A stretch of DNA of 64,000 nt from Flavobacterium pectinovorum (lineage in GTDB: Bacteria > Bacteroidota > Bacteroidia > Flavobacteriales > Flavobacteriaceae). A program made the position numbers and the translations under genes. The stretch covers positions 62,001-126,000 of the forward strand of contig NZ_JAFEVZ010000010.1 of NCBI RefSeq assembly GCF_022802975.1. The letters run 5' to 3'. Positions 1-9,714 of this stretch are shown here, one piece after another (position 1 is the first letter of the stretch; the number at the start of each line of letters is the position of its first letter). The notes under the pieces were generated by a model that did not search any database, was not told where the DNA came from, and worked only from the letters and a program-made list of their open reading frames with translations.

Positions 1-1
1 C

Positions 2-625
2 ATTAGCGATGTGATGATGCCGGAATTGGATGGTCTTCATTTTTGTAAACGTGTGAAACAAAACATCAATACTTCCCATATTCCGCTGATGCTTCTGACC
101 GCAAGAACCGAAACCAGTCAACAGATAAAAGGTTTGGAAATGGGTGCTGACGATTATATAACCAAACCGTTTTCGACACCTCTACTGGCAGCAAAAATTA
201 CAAACCTGCTGCGCTCTCGTAAACGCCTGAAAGAATATTATTCCGCAGGAAAGGAAATGGTACCCGAAAATATTGCTTTTAATGCACTTGATGAAGAATT
301 TCTAAAACAAGCCATTCATATTGTCGAAGATCATTTGGCCGATTCTGAATTTTCGGTAGATCAATTTAGTAAAGAAATCGGAATGAGCCGCTCTAATCTC
401 TATCTGAAGCTGAAAGCCATTACGGGTGAGTCTGCGATGGATTTCATAAAGAGAATCCGATTTAAAAAAGCGGTCGAATTGATGCAGAGTAAACGTTACA
501 CTATTGCACAGATTACATATATGTGTGGTTTTAACTCACCCTCGTATTTTTCCACCGCCTTTAAACAGCATTACGGCTGTATGCCTAGTGAATATCTGGA
601 TCGAACAAATGATACCAAAGAATAA
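2..625 (+). CDS. Hybrid two-component regulator, C-terminal part (receiver plus AraC-type HTH), cut by window edge
   Basis: The reading frame is open from base 2, so the gene begins outside the window and only its last 207 codons or so are seen. The first residues, ISDVMMPELDG, are the phospho-acceptor stretch of a response-regulator receiver domain, with the acceptor Asp at bases 8-10. The conserved receiver Lys follows in TKPF. A linker leads into a C-terminal AraC-type double helix-turn-helix, with the usual FKKAVELM and GFNSPSYFSTAFKQHYG-like signatures. This arrangement is typical of Bacteroidota hybrid histidine kinases that sense oligosaccharides in the periplasm and switch on polysaccharide utilisation genes. 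The sensor and kinase parts cannot be checked here. Its position just before the pectin-type genes on the same strand suggests it controls them (inference). Confidence 0.9.
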   Translation: MSDVMMPELDGLHFCKRVKQNINTSHIPLMLLTARTETSQQIKGLEMGADDYITKPFSTPLLAAKITNLLRSRKRLKEYYSAGKEMVPENIAFNALDEEFLKQAIHIVEDHLADSEFSVDQFSKEIGMSRSNLYLKLKAITGESAMDFIKRIRFKKAVELMQSKRYTIAQITYMCGFNSPSYFSTAFKQHYGCMPSEYLDRTNDTKE

Positions 626-652
626 TTAATAATACAGATTTAAACAACACTC

Positions 653-1783
653 ATGAAATTTATCAAAATCCTTTTTTTACTGGCTATGGTTTTGCCTTTA
701 AATATTATTGCACAAACAAAAGCTACGGTTATTATTCAAAATAATTCAACATTAGACCGAAAAGAGGCTGTATTAGCTGTGAAGTGGGAAACTATTCTGT
801 CTTCTTATCCCAAAATAGATACTGCGAATTTTGTTGTAATTAATTCGGCTACAAAAAAGCAAATTCCGTTTCAGTTAGAACACAATGGATATCCTGGTAT
901 TCAAAATTTATTGATCCAAGTAGATTCTAAAGCAAAATCAACCCTTACACTTATCATACAAAAAGGAAAATCAGAAATTTTCACTTCCAAAACCTACGCT
1001 CGTTTTGTACCGGAACGAATGGATGATTTTGCCTGGGAAAATGATAAAATTGCTTTTCGTGCCTACGGAAAAGCTTTAGAAAAAACAGACGGAGATGCTT
1101 ACGGTTTTGATGTCTGGGTAAAACGAACCAATAAATTAGTTGTGAACGAACGTTACAAACGAAATGATTATCATATCGATCATGGTGACGGATTAGACTA
1201 TTATCATGTTGGCTACACATTGGGCGCAGGAAACATGGCTCCTTACGTAAAAGATACGATTCGCTACTCAGGAAATTATCACCAATGGAAAGTATTGGAT
1301 AACGGACCATTGCGTTCTACATTTCAATTGTCTTATGACAGCTGGAATGCAGGAGGAATAAAAGTTACCGCAACGAAAACTATTTCAATCGATGCAGGAT
1401 CACAACTTAACCGCATTGAAAACGTCTACACTTTTAACGATAACAAACCTTTACCTGTTGTAGTCGGAATTATCAGAAGAGATAAACCCGGTGCTATTTC
1501 GTTAAATGAACAGCAAGGTATTATGGGCTACTGGGAACCAACATTAGGAGAAAATGGAACGACAGCCGTAGGCTCTATATTGCTGACTCCGGTAACCAAT
1601 ATGTGGATTGATAAAGAACAAATATTGGCAAAAACTGCCGTAAAAAGCAACGAACCTATTGTTTACTACACGGGTGCCGCGTGGGATAAAGCCGGAACAA
1701 TCACCTCAGAAAAATTATGGTTCAGCTATCTGGATAATTTCAATCAGGAATTAAAAAATCCATTGATCATCACTATTAAATAA
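653..1783 (+). CDS. DUF4861 family secreted protein
   Basis: A 376-residue protein with a clear N-terminal signal peptide (hydrophobic stretch to about residue 20, ending IIAQ), so it is exported. The remainder resembles the DUF4861 family, beta-rich proteins that occur mostly in Bacteroidota polysaccharide loci for pectin and related uronate glycans. The biochemical role of the family is not established to my knowledge. The protein has no lipobox and no type IX sorting tail, so it is probably soluble in the periplasm. It starts 27 bp after the hybrid regulator and is followed 34 bp later by a KduD-like dehydrogenase on the same strand, so an operon is likely. Family assignment is from recognition of the sequence; a role in pectin breakdown is inferred from context. 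Confidence 0.72.
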   Translation: MKFIKILFLLAMVLPLNIIAQTKATVIIQNNSTLDRKEAVLAVKWETILSSYPKIDTANFVVINSATKKQIPFQLEHNGYPGIQNLLIQVDSKAKSTLTLIIQKGKSEIFTSKTYARFVPERMDDFAWENDKIAFRAYGKALEKTDGDAYGFDVWVKRTNKLVVNERYKRNDYHIDHGDGLDYYHVGYTLGAGNMAPYVKDTIRYSGNYHQWKVLDNGPLRSTFQLSYDSWNAGGIKVTATKTISIDAGSQLNRIENVYTFNDNKPLPVVVGIIRRDKPGAISLNEQQGIMGYWEPTLGENGTTAVGSILLTPVTNMWIDKEQILAKTAVKSNEPIVYYTGAAWDKAGTITSEKLWFSYLDNFNQELKNPLIITIK

Positions 1784-1817
1784 TATCAAAATCACTATTA
1801 ACTATAAATTATAAAAA

Positions 1818-2609
1818 ATGTCAATTAACTTATTTGATTTAACTGGAAAAACAGCGCTAATTACAGGAGGAGTTCATGGTTTAGGAATGGCAATGGCCAA
1901 AGGATTAGGAAATGCAGGAGCAAAAATTGTAGTAAACGATCTTTCGCAGGAATCTCTGGATAAAGCAGTTGCTGAATACAAATCTGTAGGAATTGAAGCT
2001 TACGGATATGTATTTAATGTAACCGATGAAAAAGCTGTAATTGCAGGTATAACCCAAATAGAAGCCGAAGTTGGCCCTATTGATATTTTAATCAACAATG
2101 CCGGAATTATCAAAAGAACTCCAATAATCGAAATGGAAGTGGAAGATTTTACAGCCGTAATAAATGTTGATTTAATTAGTCCGTTCATTGTTTCTAAAAA
2201 TGTTGCAAAAGGAATGATTCAACGTGGTGGCGGAAAAATCATAAACATTTGTTCTATGATGAGTGAACTTGGAAGAGATTCTGTAAGTGCCTATGCCGCT
2301 GCAAAAGGCGGATTAAAAATGCTGACTAAAAACATGGCTACAGAATGGGCAAAGTTTAACATCCAGACTAACGGAATTGGCCCGGGGTATTTTGCAACAA
2401 GCCAAACAGCTCCTATCAGAGTTGACGGACATCCTTTTAATGAATTTATCGTAAGCAGAACACCGGCTGGCCGTTGGGGAGATCCGGATGATTTGCAGGG
2501 AGCAGCGATATTTTTAAGTTCAAAAGCAAGTGATTTTGTAAACGGACATATTGTTTATGTAGATGGAGGAATCTTAGCAACCATAGGAAAACCATCAAAC
2601 GAAGATTAA
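1818..2609 (+). CDS. kduD: SDR dehydrogenase, KduD-like (2-dehydro-3-deoxy-D-gluconate 5-dehydrogenase / gluconate 5-dehydrogenase type)
   Basis: A 263-residue classical short-chain dehydrogenase. The Rossmann dinucleotide motif TGGVHGLG lies at residues 16-23, NNAG at about 93-96, the catalytic Ser at 146, and Tyr159/Lys163 in YAAAK. The C-terminus has the usual YVDGG. The closest family by pattern is KduD, which reduces 5-keto-4-deoxyuronate-derived 2,5-diketo-3-deoxygluconate to 2-keto-3-deoxygluconate in the cytoplasm during pectin and alginate use. Gluconate 5-dehydrogenase is a frequent alternative name in this phylum and cannot be separated by eye. It lies between the DUF4861 gene and a sugar transporter on the same strand with a gap of about 30 bp, which supports a uronate-catabolism role. 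KduI, the usual partner, is not in the window. Confidence 0.82.
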   Translation: MSINLFDLTGKTALITGGVHGLGMAMAKGLGNAGAKIVVNDLSQESLDKAVAEYKSVGIEAYGYVFNVTDEKAVIAGITQIEAEVGPIDILINNAGIIKRTPIIEMEVEDFTAVINVDLISPFIVSKNVAKGMIQRGGGKIINICSMMSELGRDSVSAYAAAKGGLKMLTKNMATEWAKFNIQTNGIGPGYFATSQTAPIRVDGHPFNEFIVSRTPAGRWGDPDDLQGAAIFLSSKASDFVNGHIVYVDGGILATIGKPSNED

Positions 2610-2638
2610 TACCACTACCCTCTTAAAAAAAATAAATT

Positions 2639-4021
2639 ATGTTAAAAATTGAAAATGCAATCCAAAATAATCACCCGAATACCTTTATTCCGATGGTAAT
2701 TTTGACCGCATTATTTTTTATTTTAGGATTCGTTACCTGGCTGAACGGGCCTTTAATTCCGTTTTTTGAAATGGCATGCGAGTTATCGGCAACCCAAGCC
2801 TATTTTGTAACTTTTGCTTTTTACATCGCCTATTTTGTTATGGCAATTCCATCATCCTGGGTAATCGAAAAAGTAGGTTATAAAAATGGTGTTTCGCTGA
2901 GTTTGATTATAATTGCTCTTGGGGCATTTATGTTTTACCCGGCTGCTGAAAGTCGCACTTTTATTTTGTTTCTGGCCGCTCTTTTTATTATGGGTACAGG
3001 TTTGGCAATTCTGCAAACAGCTGCAAATCCTTATGTGGTAGTTATTGGAGCAAGAGAAAGTGCAGCAGCTCGAATAAGTGTTTTAGGGATTGCCAACAAA
3101 TTAGCAGGATTTATAGCGCCACTAGTTTTAACAGCCTTGGTATTATCAAATATGCAGGATTATACAGCCGATAAAATTGCTGCACTGGATACTAATGCAA
3201 AAGCTGCTGCCTTAGATGCTCTTGCCTTGCAATTGCAAACTCCGTATATTTTTATGGGAGGTATCATTCTTATTTTAGCCCTATTGGTAAAACTTTCGCC
3301 ACTACCTGAAATTGAATTAGATGAAGAAGGAAATGTAGCGCACATGAGTATTTTTAAGCAAATAACCAATGCTTTCCAATTTCCACAATTGGTTTTAGGC
3401 GTCATTACATTAATGCTATATCTGGCTGCTGAAGTTCTGGCAGGAGATTCAATTGGTGGATTTGGAAAACAATTAGGCGTTTATGGTACTGATGGTAATT
3501 TTTACCTAAAACTGACCTCGTTTACCATGACAGCAATGGTAATTGGATACATTTTAGGAATTGTATTAATTCCGAAATATGTTTCTCAGGTACAAGCATT
3601 AAAAGCCTCAGGAATTTTGGGTTTCCTAATTGTATTACTGATTGTATGCATATCTCCTGATATAAAAATTCAATTATCGGGAATTCCAGCTCTGCCTTTG
3701 GTCATCATTCTTGTAGCCCTGATGGGACTTTCTAATGCGCTTTGTTGGCCCGCCATTTGGCCAATGGCATTACAAGAACTTGGAGGATACACTAAAATAG
3801 CCAGTGCCATATTGATTATGGGAATTATTGGCGGAGCGATTTTCCCTTTAATTTACGGCTCTTTGGCAGAAACAATCAACTTAGCAAATGAAGCTGATGG
3901 TGTTGTAAAAACAGCTAAAAGTGGTAATCAAATCGCTTATTTAATGTTATTACCCACCTACGCTATGATTATATTTTATGCTTTCAAAGGACATAAATAC
4001 AGAAGCTGGTCAAAAAAATAA
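2639..4021 (+). CDS. Sugar MFS transporter of the FucP/NagP family
   Basis: A 460-residue very hydrophobic protein with about 12 predicted membrane spans. It has the FucP-family signature QTAANPYV followed by GIANKLAGFIAP in the first half, and the family-typical NALCWPAIWP in the second half. FucP-type carriers are sugar/proton symporters of the inner membrane. Relatives carry fucose, glucose/galactose, or N-acetylglucosamine (NagP), so the substrate cannot be read directly. The upstream neighbour (30 bp) is KduD-like, suggesting uronates. The downstream neighbour (32 bp) is a glucosamine-6-phosphate deaminase fusion, suggesting amino sugars. The name is therefore kept at family level. Confidence 0.85.
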   Translation: MLKIENAIQNNHPNTFIPMVILTALFFILGFVTWLNGPLIPFFEMACELSATQAYFVTFAFYIAYFVMAIPSSWVIEKVGYKNGVSLSLIIIALGAFMFYPAAESRTFILFLAALFIMGTGLAILQTAANPYVVVIGARESAAARISVLGIANKLAGFIAPLVLTALVLSNMQDYTADKIAALDTNAKAAALDALALQLQTPYIFMGGIILILALLVKLSPLPEIELDEEGNVAHMSIFKQITNAFQFPQLVLGVITLMLYLAAEVLAGDSIGGFGKQLGVYGTDGNFYLKLTSFTMTAMVIGYILGIVLIPKYVSQVQALKASGILGFLIVLLIVCISPDIKIQLSGIPALPLVIILVALMGLSNALCWPAIWPMALQELGGYTKIASAILIMGIIGGAIFPLIYGSLAETINLANEADGVVKTAKSGNQIAYLMLLPTYAMIIFYAFKGHKYRSWSKK

Positions 4022-4053
4022 TACCGAATAAAAATTAAAAAATAATTCAAAAC

Positions 4054-5979
4054 ATGAAAAGTATAATAGACAAAGCAACCGGATTTGAAAAACGATTTGA
4101 AAATAGCAATACTATAGTTTTTCAAAATTCTAATGAAGCTTCAAAAGCAGTTGCTCAGGAAATTGCAGCTTTAATCCAATCAAAACAAAAAGAAAACAAA
4201 CCTTGTATTTTAGGTTTAGCTACAGGTTCTTCTCCAAAAGGGTTGTATGCAGAATTAGTTCGCTTGCATAAAGAAGAAGGTTTGAGTTTTAAAAATGTAA
4301 TCAGTTTTAATCTGGACGAATATTATCCAATGGAACCAAATTCGATCAACAGTTATGTTCGTTTCATGAAAGAATTACTGTTTGATCATGTTGATATTTT
4401 ACCTGAAAATTACCATGTTCCTGATGGACTTTTAACCAAAGAACAAATTGCGGATTATTGCGCTGATTATGAAACAAAAATTGAAGCTTTAGGCGGAATC
4501 GATTTGCAGATTCTGGGAATTGGAGGAAACGGACATATTGGTTTTAATGAATCAGGTTCGCTTCAAAACTCTAAAACACGTTTGGTTGCTTTAGATCACA
4601 TTACAAGAGTTGCAGCAAGCAAAGATTTTGGGGGATTAAACCAGACTCCAAGAACTGCAATCACATTGGGTGTAAAGAAAATAATGGAAGCCAAACAAGT
4701 AATTTTGATGGCTTGGGGTGAAGGAAAAGCTAACATTATCAATAAATCGGTTGAAGGAGAAGTAACCAATCAAATTCCTGCTTCTTTTTTGCAGGAGCAT
4801 AATAATGTCATTTTTGTTTTGGATAAAGAAGCCTCTTCAAAATTAACGAGAATCAATAAACCATGGTTGGTAGAAAAGGTAATCTGGACAGACAAATTAA
4901 TCCGCAAAGCAGTTTTAGGATTGGCTTTAGACCTTAAAAAACCTATTTTAATGCTGACCGATGCTGATTATATCGAAAACGGAATGAGTGATTTATTGGC
5001 AGATTCAGGTCCGGCGTATGATATCAACATTACCATTTTTAATAAATTACAAAATACAATCACAGGCTGGCCAGGCGGAAAACCAAATGCAGACGATAGC
5101 AATCGTCCTGAAAGAGCAGAACCGGCTAAAAAACGTGTTTTAATTTTTAGTCCGCATCCGGATGATGATATTATCAGTATGGGAGGAACTTTCATGCGTT
5201 TGCAGGAACAAGGCCATGAAGTTCACGTTGCGTATCAAACCTCAGGAAATATTGCTGTTGCGGATGATGAGGCGTTACGTTTTGCAAGATTCGTGATTGA
5301 TTACAATGAAAAATTCGAAATAAAAAGTGCTGAAGCAGAGAACATTTATCAAAAAGCAGTAGATTTTTTAACCAATAAAAAGAACAGCGAAATTGATATT
5401 CCTGAAGTTCGTTACATTAAAGGATTAATCAGAAAAGGAGAAGCCAGAGCAACGAGTCACTTTGTGGGTTTAAACGATGATCAGATTCATTTTATGGAAT
5501 TGCCTTTTTATGAAACCGGTACCATTGAGAAAAAACCAATTGGACAGGAAGATATTCAATTGACGATGGATTTAATCGAAAAAATCAAGCCACACCAAAT
5601 CTATGCAGCCGGAGATTTAGCTGATCCACACGGAACACACAAAGTTTGTCTGGATGCCATTTTTGAAGCAGTTAAAACTTTAAAACCAAAACCTTTTATG
5701 AATGACTGTTGGTTATGGTTATACCGTGGAGCATGGCAGGAATGGGGAATTGACGAAGTTGAAATGGCTGTCCCGATGAGTCCTGACCAGGTTTTAGCTA
5801 AACGTCACGGAATTTTCAAACATCAGTCACAAAAGGACGGTGTTGTTTTTCAGGGAAGTGACGCCAGAGAATTTTGGCAAAGAGCCGAAGACAGAAATGC
5901 AGAAACAGCAGCTTTGTACCAACAATTAGGTTTGGCAACTTATGCGGCTATGGAAGCTTTTGTGAGATGGGAATATTAA
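4054..5979 (+). CDS. nagB: Glucosamine-6-phosphate deaminase fused to a PIG-L/LmbE-type deacetylase domain
   Basis: A 641-residue two-domain cytoplasmic protein. Residues about 20-270 are NagB: ATGSSPKG phosphate loop, NLDEYY with the catalytic Asp88, and GGNGHIGFNE with His161 and Glu166. This half converts glucosamine-6-phosphate to fructose-6-phosphate and ammonia. Residues about 360-620 are a PIG-L/LmbE domain with the metal motif HPDDD at 368-372 and a later HGTH (His526, His529), a zinc-dependent N-deacetylase fold. The fusion could join deacetylation to deamination, but the substrate of the second domain is not known. Such fusions are widespread in Bacteroidota, so the architecture itself is not an error. 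The start is the first ATG, 32 bp after the transporter. Its position in a pectin-like operon is unexpected. Confidence 0.9.
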   Translation: MKSIIDKATGFEKRFENSNTIVFQNSNEASKAVAQEIAALIQSKQKENKPCILGLATGSSPKGLYAELVRLHKEEGLSFKNVISFNLDEYYPMEPNSINSYVRFMKELLFDHVDILPENYHVPDGLLTKEQIADYCADYETKIEALGGIDLQILGIGGNGHIGFNESGSLQNSKTRLVALDHITRVAASKDFGGLNQTPRTAITLGVKKIMEAKQVILMAWGEGKANIINKSVEGEVTNQIPASFLQEHNNVIFVLDKEASSKLTRINKPWLVEKVIWTDKLIRKAVLGLALDLKKPILMLTDADYIENGMSDLLADSGPAYDINITIFNKLQNTITGWPGGKPNADDSNRPERAEPAKKRVLIFSPHPDDDIISMGGTFMRLQEQGHEVHVAYQTSGNIAVADDEALRFARFVIDYNEKFEIKSAEAENIYQKAVDFLTNKKNSEIDIPEVRYIKGLIRKGEARATSHFVGLNDDQIHFMELPFYETGTIEKKPIGQEDIQLTMDLIEKIKPHQIYAAGDLADPHGTHKVCLDAIFEAVKTLKPKPFMNDCWLWLYRGAWQEWGIDEVEMAVPMSPDQVLAKRHGIFKHQSQKDGVVFQGSDAREFWQRAEDRNAETAALYQQLGLATYAAMEAFVRWEY

Positions 5980-6214
5980 AACTTACAAAACAGATCAGGT
6001 ATATCAAGTATTTGAAGATAATAATCGCTTTCAAAGTATTGTTGGCGACAAAATCTACAAAGGAAAATGGAAGTTATCTAAAAATAACGACCAGCTGAAT
6101 ATAATTTCCGGGGTCTTTACAGTACCTTTTAAAATTGACTATTTTGATTCAAAAAAGAGAATCATCATAACAGATCAATTAGGAACTTTAGAATATGAGA
6201 AAGTACTTAATTAA
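5966..6214 (+). pseudogene. Start-less coding remnant directly after nagB
   Basis: In the second forward frame an 82-codon open stretch runs from base 5966 to a TAA at 6212-6214 with no ATG near its beginning. A stop lies just before it, inside the end of nagB. The translation looks like real protein rather than noise: a central VGDKIYKGKWKLSKN followed by alternating beta-like segments and ending EYEKVLN. It resembles the C-terminal half of a small lipocalin-like or beta-barrel protein, but I do not recognise the family. The remnant overlaps the nagB stop by 14 bases. The simplest reading is a 5'-truncated gene left by a deletion that fused this site to the end of nagB. A programmed frameshift extension of NagB is a less likely alternative. 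Confidence 0.45.
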
Positions 6215-6244
6215 ATATCAAATCTGTTTTTAGAATTCACGAAA

Positions 6245-6276
6245 AATGAGCGTTTTTAGAACGCTCATTTTTTATT
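6245..6276 (+). terminator. Rho-independent terminator closing the DUF4861-nagB operon
   Basis: Perfect 10-bp stem (AATGAGCGTT at 6245-6254 and AACGCTCATT at 6260-6269), 5-nt loop TTTAG, then a run of T. It sits 31 bp after the remnant reading frame and ends the forward run of genes. Confidence 0.85.
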
Positions 6277-6845
6277 TATACGTATTTGCTTTCCTATCAA
6301 ATGACGGTTATAGTAGAATGATAGTTTTGGCATCCAACTATAAAAAATGAATAAAATATAACTAAGTTTTTTTTCATGTAATAAATCATAGATTATAAAG
6401 TTTACTTCAAATTTATTAGTTAAAAATATTTTGACAATTATAAAATTCACCTTATGAAGATAAAAACTTTATTTTATTAATAATCTTAGAATGTAGCCTT
6501 ATATTGATACTAAATTATGATGTAAATATTCTAAAAAAAATATCTAATTTTAAATATTTGACAAATTTTTCTTTTTAATTAGTCATTAGGATTTGAACTT
6601 TTAGAATAGAAGATAAATTATAACTATATATATATTCTAAACTTCATTTAATTACCGTTCAATAACAAATAATGAAATAAGATATAAAAATGGGTTAATA
6701 CTTCATCATTACTTGATTTTTTTGCGTTCTCACAGTTTCGACAATTAATTGTTACTCAACTGTAGCAAATAATTGGTTTATTCTTCTATTCTTTATGGAA
6801 AGAACTAAAGAAGCATAAACAAAAATTTTAAAAAATCAATAAAAA
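6277..6845. other. AT-rich intergenic stretch between convergent operons
   Basis: About 570 bp, very AT-rich, between the forward nagB operon and the end of the reverse GH2 gene. I see no coding-like frame: the 61-codon minus-strand frame at 6265-6450 is low-complexity and overlaps the terminator. No convincing structured RNA or repeat was found. Confidence 0.5.
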
Positions 6846-9683
6846 CTAATTTTCAACAGATAAACTTTTAGGTGTCCCAAAGAAAAAATAAATAGTACGC
6901 TCCTTTGCTTCGTTAATAGTATTCAGTTCGCTCGATGGTCCAAAACCACTGACTCCGCTGTCATTAACCGCCATTTTAGAACCTACTGGCGGAATTGCAT
7001 CAAGGAATGAAATATTACCAGTTGGTAATAAAGGTGTTTTTATATCTGCATTTACTCCGTAAAAATCAAATAATCGCACGTATAAATCCTTATCTGGAGA
7101 AGCAATCATAATTTTCCCCTGTTGTGTACTCATCTCCATCCAAACAATATCAGCATAATATCCTTTGAATTCTGGATAAATCCACGGGGCGCTTCCTGTT
7201 TCCGTGTTATTATTCATGTTCTGATAAACATCAGCAGTAACACCTTGTATACGGTTTTTCCAAACACGGCCAGGCCCCTTACCTAACCATTTTACACTAT
7301 TTACTAAACCTTGCGGGTAGTTGAAACTGACACCTGCAAATGGAAATTTGCCATTGAGTGTATAGCTGTATTGCATTTCGAGCCATCCGCTAGGCTGCAT
7401 TTTCCAACGTACATAGGAGAGATTTCCACTATAACTGAACTCTACAATATAATTTTCTCCTTCTTTGAAATGTTTTACACCAGTTATAGCTGAATTTCCA
7501 CTCACTAAAACGGGACCGTTATTAAATGAAAGATTCGGACTTTTATCATTTTCCAATTTTTGTATCATCCCCGTTTTCTTATCAAAACTTACAGAAATAT
7601 CTCCTCCTTTTATTGTAAGCCGGCTTTCTGTTTCTTTTACATCAACTTTTGTGGTGGAGGTTTGCGCTAATAATTTTGTCAACAGTAATTTATGGGTTTT
7701 GATTTTCCAAACCCAGCGGTAAATTTCATTTTTTTCCGGATCATAAGCTGTAACCGCCAATGCATCATTCTGGTTCCAGCTTTCCGGCAAGTTTAATTTT
7801 AGATTTCCACTGACGGTTGGTGCAATATCAGGAGATGCAATTTTTCCTTGTTTATTGATGATATATCCGGATTGACTATCATTATTATTGCGAAAATTAA
7901 TTAACTCATATTGAAAATTACAGTTCTTGAGGTTGGTAAAATGGTAACGATTTTCGACAGGAATAGTTCCTTTAAAATCAGCAGGAAGTTCTTGTAATGT
8001 AATGCGGACGGGGGAATAAATCTCTTTGACGGCATTATAGCTGCTTTCTTTCTGGCGGTGCGGACCAACTAAACCATCGGCAGCATTATTTGCATTTACA
8101 TCAATCATATTATTCAAATCGGTACGCATGATGCCTTCATCGGCAAAGCTCCAGATGAATCCGCCACCGCCATGTTTCCCGTTCCATTGCAGCTCCCAAT
8201 AATCTGCTAAAGCTGCTGCTCCGCCACCATCGTGCATAGCATGCAAAAATTCGGTTGGCATGTGAATATTACCGCTGTTTTCGCCCACTAATTCTTTGGT
8301 GCTTTCGTAGCCTTCATAATGGTTGCAATCAATTCCGTTAATCGCATTACCTGGTTTATGATGTGCATGAATTACCGTTCTATTTGATAAATCATATTTT
8401 CCAAAATCATCATCAAAATCGAAATTATGTCCACCTTCATTACCATTGCTCCAGAAAATGACCGAAGGATGATTAGCGTCTCTAATAACCATTTCTTTCA
8501 CTAAAGGAGTTCCCGCTTTAGTACTATATGCCTTTTGCCAGCCTGCCAATTCATTGATTACATAAAGCCCTAAAGAATCACATACACTAAGAAAATTTTT
8601 GTCCGGTGGATAATGCGAACAGCGCACAGCATTCATATTCATTCCTTTTATCAGCTGCACATCCAACAAATCAGCCTCAGGATAAGTAGCTCGTCCATAT
8701 TCAGGCCAAAGTACGTGACGGTTTACACCTTTCATTTTTACTTTTGTTCCATTTACATAAATACCGTCCAGCGCTCTGACTTCGATAGTTCTAAAACCGA
8801 ATTTATCTTCTGTTTTATAAATAACCGTACTTCCTTTTTTTAGATATATTTTTACTTGGTATAAATTGGGCGTTTCAGAAGTCCAAAGCAATGGTTTCAC
8901 TACTTTTGTTTTAATATTCACAATAGAATCGTTACCCGTTTTTGCAACATTATTTGCTATTATTTTACCTTTCGCATCAATAATTTCAGTCACAATCTCT
9001 CTATCTACAACTACTTTATTCAAATGCACATTTATGTTGAAAGTTCCATCAGCTTTAGCATCAATAGCTGTCCATGCAATGTTTTCCTTTGGAACTGCTT
9101 CCAGATAAACAGGTCTATAAATACCTCCAAAAATCCAATAATCGGCTAAACGTTCTGCCCCATTAACGGAATTATCAGACGACATTTTGCTGACTGTTAC
9201 TTCTAATAAATTTTGAGAACCAAATTTTAATTTATCATTGATGTTGTACTTGAAACGATAAAAAGCACCTTGATGAACAGTACCAGCCAGCTTCCCATTA
9301 ACTTTCACTTCAGTATCTGTCATTGAACCTTCAAAAACAATAAAAACATCTTTCTCTTTCCATTCTTTAGGAATTGTAAAATTCATTTTATAGAGCCCCT
9401 TTTCATCAAAAAAATGAAAATTCTTTCCGTAATTCACATTGTCCCGTCCAAAATTATAGGTCCCAAATCCTTGCTGTTCCCAATTTGAAGGTACCTGAAT
9501 TGTTGTCCATTCGCCACTTTTACGTCCACCGGTACAAAAGAAATCCCAGGTTTTGGGATGAGTTACATCTGTTCCCGAAAGATATTGGATTTGTTTATCT
9601 GCATCGGATTGCCCAAAGGAATTTAATGCGACAATTAATAATAAAGCAAAACTGAGAGATTTAAATTTTAAAAATAAGTTCAT
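6846..9683 (-). CDS. Glycoside hydrolase family 2 protein (beta-galactosidase-like)
   Basis: A 945-residue exported enzyme with a signal peptide ending near residue 24 (LNSFGQ). The GH2 layout is visible: an N-terminal jelly-roll sugar-binding domain (about 40-195, with VPSNWEQQGFGTY), an immunoglobulin-like domain (about 200-300), and a TIM barrel (about 300-560). The barrel carries the acid/base Glu416 in SNGNEGG and a likely nucleophile Glu478 in MPTEFLHAMHDG. C-terminal beta domains resemble the LacZ small domain. GH2 members include beta-galactosidases, glucuronidases and mannosidases; the exact sugar cannot be fixed here. It is the last gene of a run with GH115 and GH28 (31-bp gap to GH28), which suggests action on side chains of rhamnogalacturonan or arabinogalactan. 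Confidence 0.85.
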   Translation of the reverse strand: MNLFLKFKSLSFALLLIVALNSFGQSDADKQIQYLSGTDVTHPKTWDFFCTGGRKSGEWTTIQVPSNWEQQGFGTYNFGRDNVNYGKNFHFFDEKGLYKMNFTIPKEWKEKDVFIVFEGSMTDTEVKVNGKLAGTVHQGAFYRFKYNINDKLKFGSQNLLEVTVSKMSSDNSVNGAERLADYWIFGGIYRPVYLEAVPKENIAWTAIDAKADGTFNINVHLNKVVVDREIVTEIIDAKGKIIANNVAKTGNDSIVNIKTKVVKPLLWTSETPNLYQVKIYLKKGSTVIYKTEDKFGFRTIEVRALDGIYVNGTKVKMKGVNRHVLWPEYGRATYPEADLLDVQLIKGMNMNAVRCSHYPPDKNFLSVCDSLGLYVINELAGWQKAYSTKAGTPLVKEMVIRDANHPSVIFWSNGNEGGHNFDFDDDFGKYDLSNRTVIHAHHKPGNAINGIDCNHYEGYESTKELVGENSGNIHMPTEFLHAMHDGGGAAALADYWELQWNGKHGGGGFIWSFADEGIMRTDLNNMIDVNANNAADGLVGPHRQKESSYNAVKEIYSPVRITLQELPADFKGTIPVENRYHFTNLKNCNFQYELINFRNNNDSQSGYIINKQGKIASPDIAPTVSGNLKLNLPESWNQNDALAVTAYDPEKNEIYRWVWKIKTHKLLLTKLLAQTSTTKVDVKETESRLTIKGGDISVSFDKKTGMIQKLENDKSPNLSFNNGPVLVSGNSAITGVKHFKEGENYIVEFSYSGNLSYVRWKMQPSGWLEMQYSYTLNGKFPFAGVSFNYPQGLVNSVKWLGKGPGRVWKNRIQGVTADVYQNMNNNTETGSAPWIYPEFKGYYADIVWMEMSTQQGKIMIASPDKDLYVRLFDFYGVNADIKTPLLPTGNISFLDAIPPVGSKMAVNDSGVSGFGPSSELNTINEAKERTIYFFFGTPKSLSVEN

Positions 9684-9714
9684 TACAATTTATTTTGAAT
9701 ACGATATTTTGATA

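Noticed and set aside
6265..6450. 61-codon minus-strand frame
   Set aside because: Low-complexity, AT-driven and overlapping a terminator.
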